Part shown: one piece after another, positions 10,101-22,100 of the stretch
Numbering within the stretch: position 1 is the stretch's first letter
Layout of the letters: each line of letters begins with the position of its first letter
Source: Anodontia alba
Taxonomy: Eukaryota > Mollusca > Bivalvia > Lucinida > Lucinidae
Assembly (NCBI GenBank): GCA_964016985.1
Contig: OZ024836.1
Location: 37,070,152 to 37,134,151 of the forward strand
Length of the DNA: 64,000 nucleotides
Direction: 5' to 3'
Program-made: the position numbers and the translations under genes
Notes under the pieces: generated by a model
Told to the model about the DNA's origin: nothing
What the model saw: the letters and a program-made list of their open reading frames with translations, nothing else
The model's database searches: none

Positions 10101-13100
10101 GAAGATTAATCAACGAAGTTTCTTTAATTTATTGTTTAGATATGCTCTTCACTATTGAGTACTGTCCGTCTGAATGATATAGCGTCTTCAAGAAAAGTCA
10201 GTGCGCGACAGGTTCGGACTCATATCAGCCTGTATTGAACATGCTAGCTAAGTCTGAATCTTTGCTTGTTACTCTTTGGTCAGGCGGTGCTCTTTGGTAA
10301 GCCCTTATAAGGCTCGTGCGTATAATGGAAAATTTGTGGGCGTGCAGGCTGATCCGAGTCTTTGACAGTCGCACAGTCTTCTAATAGGAGTTGGCGTGCA
10401 CAGCCTCAAATAGACGAATCACTCGTGGGTACCGATGTTAACCCTTCCGACCCTGTAGACTGATACGGATACCCGCACAAATAGTGTAGGTCCAGATGAG
10501 ACGGCTCATAACGAGCTTTCTCTGCAGGATCTACAGTTTGCCGCTCTGAGAGGGTTCGTTTATGCCAGGGGAGATAATCCAAACTAGCTTACAGCTGCCG
10601 CTTAACATTGTAAGCGTTTTATGCAAAAGCAGAAACCAGTCAACTCTTTATCGAGTCGTCTATGCGAAGGGAGCTAATCCAAACCAGTTCATAACGTATA
10701 GCTAACACAGCCCGGAAACCGGTAATTTATTTGTAGCTCACATGGAAGTCCAAATTTGCAGCAGTATTAAAAGACAACAAGAGACGTTTGAAATTTATTA
10801 TTATTAACATTTATTGATGATATTATTCCAAGAGAACCATTGCATCTCCTAAAACAAACAGTAACAATGCAAACTGAAGTACGCGTAAATTATTTAAATT
10901 GCCATATACATGTGCCTTCCAACCACGTTTTGGCGAACAGAGGCGAACAGTCGTCATACCTACGTCGTCACAATTTGGTTGTCTCGAACTACTGATAACT
11001 CGAACATTTTTATCAGGTCCCGTGAAGTTTGAGATAACGAGAGTCGACTGTATATACCGGCACAGTGGCTCAGTGGTAGAGCGTCCGCTTTGTGACTTTA
11101 AAAATGGTACTAGCTGCTCTTTTCACTTGGCGCTCAGCATTAAGAAAGTAGAGCTAGGAATCAGAACTGGTCAGCTCAGTATAATGTGACTGGGTGGAAT
11201 ATCATGTCAAAGTGACTGGGGCATGATATTTCAGTGAGACAGCACTCTAAAAGTGAGCTTTGAGCTCCCTGTCACATCCAGACACCGTCGCGATATGACT
11301 GAAAGATTGTTGAAAGTGATGTTAAGCCCAAATCAAACAAACAAACAATTTTGTGAATATAAAATGTAAGTACAAATACACAGTATATTTTGGTGCAAAA
11401 ATTATCCTCAATTATCTCTACAATCATCACTTTATCTGTAGCTTTGTTTGAAACATAGGAAATAGATGCCCTACCAATTGTGCTGTTACTGTGGTAAAAT
11501 AGAAGTAAACGATAATCTAAGTCTTGCCAAGCTAAACTTACATATGTGTATGTACATAATTTTGGTGCTTTCGTTTTTTTATTTCTTCACAAAAATATGT
11601 TTTTGTGAAGAAATAAAAAAAAAAAAACAGCTAAAAACATATGTTGTGGGTACTTATTGTATAGGCATATCTTCATTGGGGGAATTCCAGTGAGTACCCA
11701 CAACATATGTTTTTATGGAGAATAATAAAATATGACTGGATATTCCTTTCATATAGAGATCTGATATATCCCAAAGATATATAAGCGCTGGATAAGGCAC
11801 TTTTTCATAACAAAATATTGATACTTTTCTAAATTCTCCTGCAAGACATGTTGTGAGTACGGTAAATGTCCTAAAATTTTGAACATTTTTCTCCATATTT
11901 TTTTTGGCCCAAATTTTGCTTTTTATACAGTTATTTCGTAAAAGTGGAAAAGCAAACAGTGTAGACCCTGATCATACTGCTCCTTCAGGAGCAGTCTGAT
12001 CTGGGTCTGCACTGTTTTCATATGGCATTTTATTGGCAACTTTGGTGTATGAAATTTTAGGACATTTACCGTACTCATAAGGAGTGCCTTGGAAGTTCTT
12101 CTAATGAGCACCTATAACATGTTTTACTGGAGAAATGAAAATATTTATCCAAATATTCCTCATCAAGAGCTCTAATGTACCCCAAAGGTTGCTTTTTTGT
12201 ATATCTGAAAGTTTGTGTTTCTCATAGCACCAGATAAGTAGCTTTTCAATCTGAAAAATGTTGATATTTTTCTTATTTGAGCGAATTTTTGAAATTTCCA
12301 ACAATTTGGCACTTTGACAGGTATAAACTAAGATCAGCCTGTGCAGCAATCCTGTTAGCTTTGAGGCTTAGGTTTTTTCTAAGAGTAGCTTACAATAAAA
12401 AGAAGGTCCAAGCAACTACCAAAGGCTCTGATCAGACTGCACATATGTGCAGGCTGAGCTGAGCCTTTGCTGGTCGCATGTGCCATTTTGTTGGAATTCA
12501 CTTGAAAATATATTGTGGGTACTCATTTGAAGCACCTCGATGAGGAACATATGTTTTCAGGGACAGAAAAAAAAAAAAAAATATCTAGATGTCCCTCGTA
12601 TCTATGATTTGGCACAATTCAACACTAATCATTGACTTCTATATCATACAGATGCTTGTACAAAGACAGGAAGCTGAGCAGGAATTGAACCAGAAGATTC
12701 AAGTGCTCACAAGTGACAAAACCAGTCTGCAGGAGCGAGTGCAAGCTCTGCAGAGAGCCCTGGCAGCTGTGGAGACAGAGAAAAGAGAAATGGAGAGAGA
12801 ACAAGTCCGACTGGAGAAAGACAAGACTGCTCTACAGAAGACTTTGGATAAGGTTGTTTATCTTACTTAGATTTATTTACATCCTTTCTCCCCAAGTTTT
12901 CTGAAATAGACTATTCCATCTTTGAATTTAGAAAAGTCCATTCTTGTAAATAGGGAATTCAGTAAAAAATGAAATGTGAAATGGCAGATAGATTCTGATG
13001 AGGTGGCTCATTATGAGCTGTCTCATCTGGATCTATACTGTTTGAAGAAGTATCTGTTTCATGTCTGCAGGGCTGAAAAGGTTAACCCTTAAGGGTCCAT

Positions 13101-16100
13101 TACGAAAACACGCCTATTCAAATATATAGAAAATTTCACCTCCAAAAACTGAAAATTTTCAGATAGAAATCTCTGATATTTTTCATATTTCTCGTCAAAA
13201 CATAGATTGTGGGTTCTCGTTAGAACCGCCTCACTGAGGCGGTTCTAACGAGTACCACAATCTATGTATTGAGCAGAAATAAGGAAAATAATGTGTACCC
13301 CTGTAAACCCCAGTTTTACTATATAAAAGTGGGGTTTAAGGGGGTCAAAATTATATAGGCATGTTTTAGTGATGCTTAACAAAATTATAGCAGACAACAT
13401 TCTGATATTTTTTTAGCTCGCCTGTACGAAGTACAAAGAGAGCTATTGTAGTCACCCCGGTCGTCCACGTTTGCGTTTGCGTTTGCGTTTGCGTTTTCGT
13501 TTGCGTTTGCGTTCCCGTTCCCGTCACACTGCGTTAAAGTTTTTCAAATGCTTATATCTGAACAGTCACTCCTCACAGAGGCATCAAATTTGGAACTTAG
13601 GTACCTTGGAGGGTCTTCTGAGATTCCAAGAGAATAAACCCCTGGGTTCATGCCCCTGGGTGAAGCTAGGGGTCAGAATCTAGGACACCTTTGTAATACT
13701 GTGTTAAAGTTTTTCAAATTCTTATATCTTGACTTTCACTCCTCATAGAGCATTCATATTTAGAATTTGGGTACCTGGAGGAGTCTTCTGAGATTCCAAA
13801 AGAACATACCCCTGGGTTCATACCTCAGGGTGGGCCTTGGAGTGGGGCTAGGAGTCAAAATCTAGGACACATTTGTAAAATCTTATATGCCTACAGGATA
13901 TAGACACAACTGGTTATACATCAGCTGACTATGTGACATCGGTTTAAGTGTAAGAGAGTGAAGGTCATGGTGACCTACATTTTACGGTCCAAGTCACCTA
14001 GATTTCACGGTCCAGTGATTTTGCCTTATATCTTGAATACTATTTGTTTGATAAATGTCACACCTGGGATATTACTTACATGTGACCCAATGAATGACCA
14101 CTTACTATATCTAGGTCATTGTGACCTATATTTCATGGTTCAGTGATTTTGCCTTATATCTTGAATACTATTTGTTGGATAAATGTCACACCTGGGATAT
14201 TACTTCCATGTGACCCAATGAATGACCACTTACTATATCTAGGTCATTGTGACCTATATTTCATGGTTCAGTGATTTTGCCTTATATCTTGAATACTATT
14301 TGTTGGATAAATGTCACACCTGGGATATTACTTCCATGTAACCCAATGAATGACCACTTACTATATCTAGGTCATTGTGACCTATATTTCATGGTTCAAT
14401 GATTTTTGCCTTATATCTTGAATACTATTTGTTGGATAAATGTCACACCTGGGATATTACTTCCATGTGACCCAATGAATGACCACTTACTATATCTAGG
14501 TCATTGTGACCTATATTTCATGGTTCAGTCATTTTGCCTTATATCTTGAATACTATTTGTTGGATAAATGTCACACCTGGGATATTACTTCCATGTGACC
14601 CAATGAATGACCACTTACTACATCTAGGTCATTGTGACCTATATTTCATGGTTCAGTGATTTTGCCTTATATCTTGAATACTATTTGTTGGATAAATGTC
14701 ACACCTGGGATATTAGTTCCTTGTGACCCGATTATTGACGTCAAAATATATCTGTTTTGGTGTGACCTATATTTCATGGTTCAGTGATTTTGCCTTGTAT
14801 CTTGAATACTTGTTGGATAAATGTCACACCTGGGATATTACTTCCATGTGACCCAATGAATGACCATTTACTATATCTAGGTCATTGTGACCTATATTTC
14901 ATGCTTCAGTGATTTTGCCTTTTATTTTTATTACTATTTCATGGAGAATTGTCATACCTGGATTATTATATCTATGTGACAAAATGATTTACATACAAAT
15001 ACATCTAGGTCAATGTGACCTATATTATATGGCTTAATGATAAAAATGTTACAATATAAAATGTACCCAGCAGGCGAGCTACGCTGTCCTACGACAGCTC
15101 TTGTTTTTAATTCTTCTTCTGAGAAAATAAGACTTGGCATTTCATGTGAATTGTCTGCTAAGCAGACAATTCACATGAAATGTCAAGTATTATTTTTCTC
15201 AGAAAAATAATAATAAAAGAAATCAAAATGTTGTCTGCTGCAGTTGTGATCAGCACTTAAAGGATCAGTATTGGTGGCTTTAATTTTAACCTTGTCTGTC
15301 TGTTTATACCCCCGACATACGAAGTATGTGGGGGTATATAGTTTTCGCTTTTCCGTTCGTCCATTCGTTCGTTCGTACATCCGTTCGTTTGTTCGTTCGT
15401 ACGTTCGTTCGTTCGTTCGTCTTTCCGTCACAGGGTCAAAGTTTTTGTGTTAAAGTTTATAAGACCTCATATTTTGAAGACCCTTTGATGGATTTCATTC
15501 ATATTTGGCATGAAGGTAGATATAGGTCTAAAGTTTTTATCAGCACCATCCCCACCCCGGGGGTGACCTTGGGGTCAAGGTCACGGACTTAGAATTTTCA
15601 TAAAAAAGTCAGGGTCAAAGTTTTTGCGTTAAAGTTTATAAGACCTCATATTTTGAAGAGCCTTTGATAGATTTCATTCATATTTGGCATGATGGTAGAT
15701 ATAGGTCTAAAGTTTTTATCAGCACCATCCCCACGCCGGGGGTGACCTTGGGGTCAAGATCACGGACTTAGAATTTTCATAAAAAAGTCAGGGTCAAAGT
15801 TTTTGCGTTAAAGTTTATAAGACGTCATATTTTGAAGAGCCTTTGATAGATTTCATTCATATTTGGCATGATGGTAGATATAGGTCTAAAGTTTTTATCA
15901 GCACCATCCCCACCCCGGGGGTGACCTTGGGGTCAAGGTCACGGACTTAGAATTTTCATAAAAAAGTCAAAGTTTTTTGTGTCTAAGTTTATATAGCTAT
16001 ATCATCAAGACCCTTTAAGAATTTCATTTATATTTGACATGTTGCTAGATATTGGCCTAGAGTCTTACTCCGCATGATCCCCACTCAGGGTGTGACCGAG

Positions 16101-19100
16101 GTCAAGGTCACAAACATAGAATTTTCATATAAAAGTAAAAAAATTTTGCGATTAAATTTATATAGCCATATCATCAAGACCTTTTGTTAAATTTCAGTAT
16201 TCCCTAATTGAAAGGTCCAGCAGATATAGCTATCAGCAAGGAATCTGTTGGTCTGTCCATCCATCCGTTGAAGCATTATTCGTTCATACTTTATTTTTGT
16301 CTTAGGGTCAAAGTTTTTACGTTAAAGTTTATAAGACCTCATATATTGAAGACCCTTTGATGGATTTCATTCATATTTGGCATGATGGTAGATATAGCTC
16401 CAAAGTTTATATTGGCACCATCCCCACCCCGGGGGGGACCTTTGGGTCAAAGTCACGGACTTCCAATTTTCATAAAAATGTCAAAATTTTTGTGTTTAAG
16501 TTTATATAGCTGTATCATCAAGACTCTTGTGGAATTTCATTTATATTTGACATGTTGCTTTATATCGGCCTAGAGTCTTACTCCGCATGATCCCCACCTC
16601 GGGTGTGACCAAGGTCAAGGTCACGAACTTAGAAGTTTTATTTAAAAGTAAAAGTTATTGCTTTTAAGTTTATATAGCCATATCATCAAGACCTTTTGTT
16701 AAATTTTATTATCCCCTAATTGAAAGGTTTAGCGGATATAGCTATCAGCAAGGAATCTGTTTGTCTGTCCATCCATCCGTTGAAGCATTATTCATTCATA
16801 CTTTATTTTTGTCTTAGGGTCAAAGTTTTTATGTTAAAGTTTATAAGACCTTATATTATGAAGAGCCTTTGATGGATTTAATTCATGTTTGGCCTGATGG
16901 TAGATATAGGGCTTAAGTTTTTATCAGCACCAACCCTGTCCCAGGGAATAACGTTGGGGTCAAGGTCATGGACTTAGAATTTTCATAAATAAGTCAAAAT
17001 TTTTGTGTTTATGTTTATATAGCTATACCGTCAAGACCCTTTGAGGAATTTCATTTATATTTTACATGTTGGTAGATTTAGGTCTAGAGTTTTACTCAGC
17101 ATCATCCTTATCCTGGGGTATGACCTTGAGGTCAAGGTCACAGACTTAGAAATTTCATATAAAAGTAAAAAAAAAAAATTGCATCTAAGTTTATATAGCT
17201 ATATTTTATGAAGACCCTTTTGTTGGTTTCATTAATATTAAGCATGATGGTATATATAGGTCTGAAGTTTTTCTCGGCACCATCTCCAAGCTGGGGCATG
17301 GCTTTTAAGTCAAGGTCACAGACGTTTCATACAAATGTCATACTTGCTTATATTATAAAGACTGATTTCACTGGTGTATGGTGATAGTTATAGGGCTAAA
17401 GTTTTATTTAGCTCAGAATTTGCACCTGTGCCTGACCTTTGAGGTCAAGGGCTTCATATTATGTGTGATTGAATTTTTTCAATGTTATAACATATAGCAT
17501 ACAACTGCCATCTCCAGAGTCAAAGCTACATACTTTGTGCTCTTTAAAAAGTGGCGGTAGCGCTAGTCGGGGGTATATGTGCCCCACTGGGCACTTTGTC
17601 TAGTTATATGTGTGTACATCTGTACCACTTCATGTACTTTCTATAATAAAAGCACTGTTATGGTGACGGTTCTCAAATTTCATGTCAAGAGACAGCTTTC
17701 TGATTACTGCCCACAACATAATTTTATCATGGAAAAGTAATATCTGAAAAAAAGTTTGTTAGTTTGGGCACAGAAGTAATGAGTTCTTTATTGGCATACA
17801 TGTACTGATAAACTGTATTTACCCTGAGTATTGTGACAGACAGTCCTGGTCTAACAGAGTAATTAAATTTTATTTCAAACTTTAGTTTACTTTAGTTACA
17901 CAAGTAGCTCAATGAACCCTTCATTGTCACTCCTTTTTTATCGCAAAATGACTTAAATAATGTTGATAGAGGTGTCAAATCAAAATATCAATTTTTGGTG
18001 CAAAAATTATCCTGAATTATCATTCTGATGATTCTCTTTATTGGAGCTGTGCTGACCTTTGATGTTTTCCTCTCTCATAAGGTACATTTATTTTGTGATA
18101 GGTTGAGAGGGAGAAGATCCGAACTGAGGAGTTAGCTAGCAAGTCAGTGATGGAGAGAACCAGTCTGGACAGAAGTTTAATGAGGGTGGAAGAAGATAAC
18201 TCTGACCTTGCCCAGAAACTACAGAACCTGCAGGCTCAGCTCGCTGAGGCGGAACAACAACATGCCCAAAGGTAATATATGAGCTCTGTCACATCTAAAT
18301 CGGTCCAGTGCCTTATAGCTCCAGATAGCTGGGGTATGCAAACAAATATTTTTCTTTTTTCTCCATAAAAACATAAATTGTGGGTACTCATTAGAAGCAC
18401 CTTCTTGAAGTGCTTCTAATGGGTACCCACAACGTATTTTTTCCTGGAGAAATAAGAAAAATATCAGAACTTTTTGTTTGAAAAATAAACACTTTATCTG
18501 GATCAGTGGTGCTTATACCAGTAGCAAAAGCCTAGATCAAATAACACATCTGCACAGTCTGATCAGGATCTTAACTTTTCACTTAGAGAGAGAGAGAGAG
18601 AGATGGATGGGATCCAGGAAATGGCTGCTAAACATTTAATTACTTGTGCATTCTGCCTTTTATTGATAAAAACAACAATAACAACACACACACACAAACA
18701 TAATAATAATGAGGGATTTTTTTATGAATATGTATTAGTATCTATCCATTTATATTAAACAAAAAAAAAAAAAAAGAAAATCACAGACAAGTTTGCTACT
18801 GATCAGTTTGTTTTCAACAAATTTCATCTCCGGTGCATGTTTGGTCAAGAAATATTATTTTTTGTATGACTTTAACCTTTAAAGTGCCATTCAAAATCAT
18901 AACATGACATTTTAAAGTATATATATAAAAAAATCAGAGAAATAAGGCCTGACATTTTATGTGAATCATCTAGTAGATAATTCACATGAAATGCCAAGCC
19001 TTATTTTCTTTGAGAAATAATAATAAAAAAAAAAATACTAAAGAATGGTTTGGTATGTCTGGTGCTTTGAGGGTTAAAGTGATGTCAGCAAAGTTTCTTC

Positions 19101-22100
19101 CACTTTCTTCTGATATCTCTGGTGTGCTGCTCAGTCTGTAATGAGTAATTATACCATATTTACCCTGAGTATTCTTTCACCTTAACTCCTTACCATAATT
19201 TTTCTAAAATTGAACAAGTAAAATGTACAACCTGTTGTTGTGTCTATAAATTGCTGGATGACTGGCAAACAATGTGGACCATGATGAGATGCTGCATTCT
19301 GCAGCATCTCATCTGGGTCTACACTGTGTGCTCAGGCCTTTCTGTCTGATTACTTATGGTAAATACCGTACTTGACATGAGGTGACTGACTACTCCATCC
19401 AGGAAAATAACTGGCATAGATATATTTACCTCTCTTCTCTTTTGGGGGCTACTCTTAATGGAACGAATTTGCTCCCTTTGGGAGCTAATTCTTTCCTTTA
19501 AGAGAAGCCCCCTTTTTTTGAAAGGATTTAAATGCAAGGGAAGCTAATTTCTCTTTCCAAAAGTTGTCTCCTTTCAAAAAGTGGCAGCAAAAAAATCTCT
19601 AGGTGTGTTCAGCCACTGGAAATCCCTAGACCAGCCAAATTTTCTATCTTTATACAGCATGTTGTTTCTTTCTGTCTTTAATTTCATATAAAATTGCAAT
19701 TATTATTTTCTCCTCACCTGTGTTTATGTTCATAGTGTACGTGAAATGGAGCACAAAAATTTTACTAGGTACCATGACCATCATATAAACCCATCATAAA
19801 AACATTTTGGCATCTCAAATCATTAGTTTTACAGAAAACAAATGACAAAAATTAATACAGTTCAACTTGAATTGGTGTGGGCTGTTTGGCCTAGTGGTTA
19901 GGTATTTTTCTTATTTTTCCAAGACAATAGTTTGGTGTTTCATTCAAGTCATCTCCCTTTTGAGATTCTCTTAATGAAATATCGAACCATGTTTTTGTGG
20001 AAAAATAAGAAAATAGTCTAAACTGTTGACTGCTAATGTTTAAATTTAGCATGCATAGAGCTGTATTTGAGTGCGGGTTACATACAGTTATCTCGACCTT
20101 ATCTCGAATTACCGCTTAGCTTGAAGTGAAAATCTGGTCCCTGTTTAAACATGAAAATCTAATAACAGATAAAATATTGTGGAAAAGAGGAGAAATTGCT
20201 CCTTAGGAGCAATTTCTCCTCTTTTCCACAATATTATCAATATATCTCTAACTCCAGGAGTCAAATTACGTATACATTTATGAAATGTGGTTGTTCGATT
20301 TATTTTTCCTCAATCTTGCAAACCTGATAAGCTGAGGTACGGATATCTCGAAGTATTTCAGACAGTCCCTTGGAATTCGAGATAACGAGAGTTGACTGTA
20401 TACAGGTAGGCTGTAAGGGTACACAGTAGAATGTAAGCTATTTGAGATAGGTTTAGGGCATAGCTCAAGGTAAGATATTTTTTTCAACCAAACTTTTTAT
20501 AGTATTTTTCTAATTTCTTCACGAAAACTTATATTGTGGTACTCATTAGAAGCGATTTGGTGAGTATACTCATTAGAAGAGCCTTGGCAAAGCACTTCTA
20601 ATGAGTAACCACAACATATATTTTCCTGGGCCCAGTTGTTCAAAACTAACAATGTCGTTAGTTAACGTATCATTAAAACTTTGATCATTTAATATGGCAT
20701 ATACTTCATTTTTTATTTTTTTATATCTTTTATTTTTTTGCTGAAAAAAATGTGAGTAGCTTTTTCATTTGCAAAAGCTACTCACATGTTTTTCAGCAAA
20801 AATACCTTTGAATACGATATTGTACTTACTAGAACAGTTACCATTTTGACCACTAATGAACTCATTAAGCTAACAATGCTTTGAACAACTGGGCCCAGGA
20901 GGAAAAAAAAAAATTCTGGGTACCTCTCATATCTGGAGCTATATCTGTTTAGGGTTACATGTATTCATAATTCATAAAAATAGGGTTTATATGATTGTCA
21001 AGAGGATATGTTTTCTATTCATCCTAACAGACTTGAAATTAAATGTGTGTTTTTGTGTTTTCTTAGGCCATTTTAACAATTAGGCTAAATTAGCATATGA
21101 CAAATGAGTGGATTTTTCTCATTTTTCATCGGTCAAAGAGGCTTGACATTTCATACAGATTTTCGGTTACGAGGTCCGGAGTTCAAATTTTGCTTGAGGC
21201 GGAATTCAGCTCATGGCTGTACCATGCTTAGCACTTCATTGCACAGAGCCATTCATTATCATCCCATCATTGTCTCGATATGCCTTAAATAATGTTGAAA
21301 GCAGTGTAAAACACTAAATCATCAAAGGAAATGATAAGAATATTTGGAGAATATTTAAATGAAATCTATATCTATGTTTTCTTAGGAAAAAAGGAAACAT
21401 TTTAAATTGCTGTTTCAGAGGAATTGTTAAGAAGGAGTATATTTGGTGATAAGTCTAATTCTTGGATAATTTCTCTTATTTCTCCATAAAAACATATGTT
21501 GTTGGTACTCATTAGAAGTGCCTCGCTGAGGCACTGCTTATGAGTACCCACAACATATGTTTTTATGGAGAACTGGAGAAAATTATCCCAGACTTATCAC
21601 CAAATACTCCTTAACAATTCCACTGAAACAACAATTTAAAATGTTTCATGTCCTAAAATTTCGAACACTAGTCCATATCTTTTGGGTATGAATTTTACTT
21701 TTTATGCAGTTGTTTCTTACAGTTCTTAGTGGAATGGCAAACAGTGTACACCCTGATCAGACTGCTCAGGAGCAATCTGATCTAGGTCTGCATTGTTTGT
21801 ATTGGCCATTTTGTTGGTACATGTAGTGTACAAACTTTTAGGACATTCACAGTAATCTAACTAGGAACTGGGCATAAAATTGCTTTGAAAATTTGAAATT
21901 ACAATGCAAATTGATCAACTTTACCCTGCTGCTGGTGAAAATTAGTAAACAAAAGGATTTCAATTTCTTTTCCCTGAGAGATTGTCATTTCATTTTAATA
22001 GTCTTTGAAATAATGCAAGCGAAATGCCAACACCTGAATTCAGGAAAAAACGAAATGGTCACTCATTTGTAGTTTGCTAATTATTGCCAGCGGTGAGTTA

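Larger units (their letters stand above)
13415..15104 (+). mobile_element. Helentron-like non-autonomous element 1 (tandem-repeat carrier)
   Basis: Subterminal inverted repeats AGCTCGCCTG (13415-13424) and CAGGCGAGCT (15071-15080) are followed by a 3' hairpin, stem GCTGTC/GACAGC with loop CTAC (15083-15098), and then TCTTG. A core of ~128-bp tandem repeats fills most of the interior. This architecture matches Helentron/'pearl'-type elements of bivalves. No Rep/helicase is present. It sits in a T run of the host F element. Confidence 0.7.
13080..15262. mobile_element. Family F element carrying two nested insertions
   Basis: The F left arm (TTAACCCTTAAGGGTCCAT at 13081) resumes after family C copy 1 as 'caaaattatagcagacaac', then resumes again after the Helentron-like element as 'ttctgagaaaataagactt'. 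It ends with the hairpin GAATTGTCTGCTAAGCAGAC and 'gtctgctgcagttgtgatc'. Confidence 0.7.
15305..17603 (+). mobile_element. Helentron-like non-autonomous element 2 (tandem-repeat carrier)
   Basis: The left end TATACCCCCGAC (15305-15316) and right end GTCGGGGGTATA (17566-17577) are perfect 12-bp inverted repeats. The left end is itself a hairpin (CATACGAAGTATG). The 3' hairpin GTGCCC-CACT-GGGCAC (17579-17594) is followed by TTTGT and CTAG (17600-17603), as at Helitron-class 3' ends. The interior has ~180-bp tandem repeats. No ORF is visible. Confidence 0.75.

Noticed and set aside
11060..11100. Possible true tRNA gene
   Set aside because: A-box-like start but no tRNA cloverleaf can be completed and a SINE body with a tail follows.
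15183..15592. Open frames rich in RSFVRS and ERTYERTN
   Set aside because: They are translations of a (CGTT)n simple repeat inside a mobile element.
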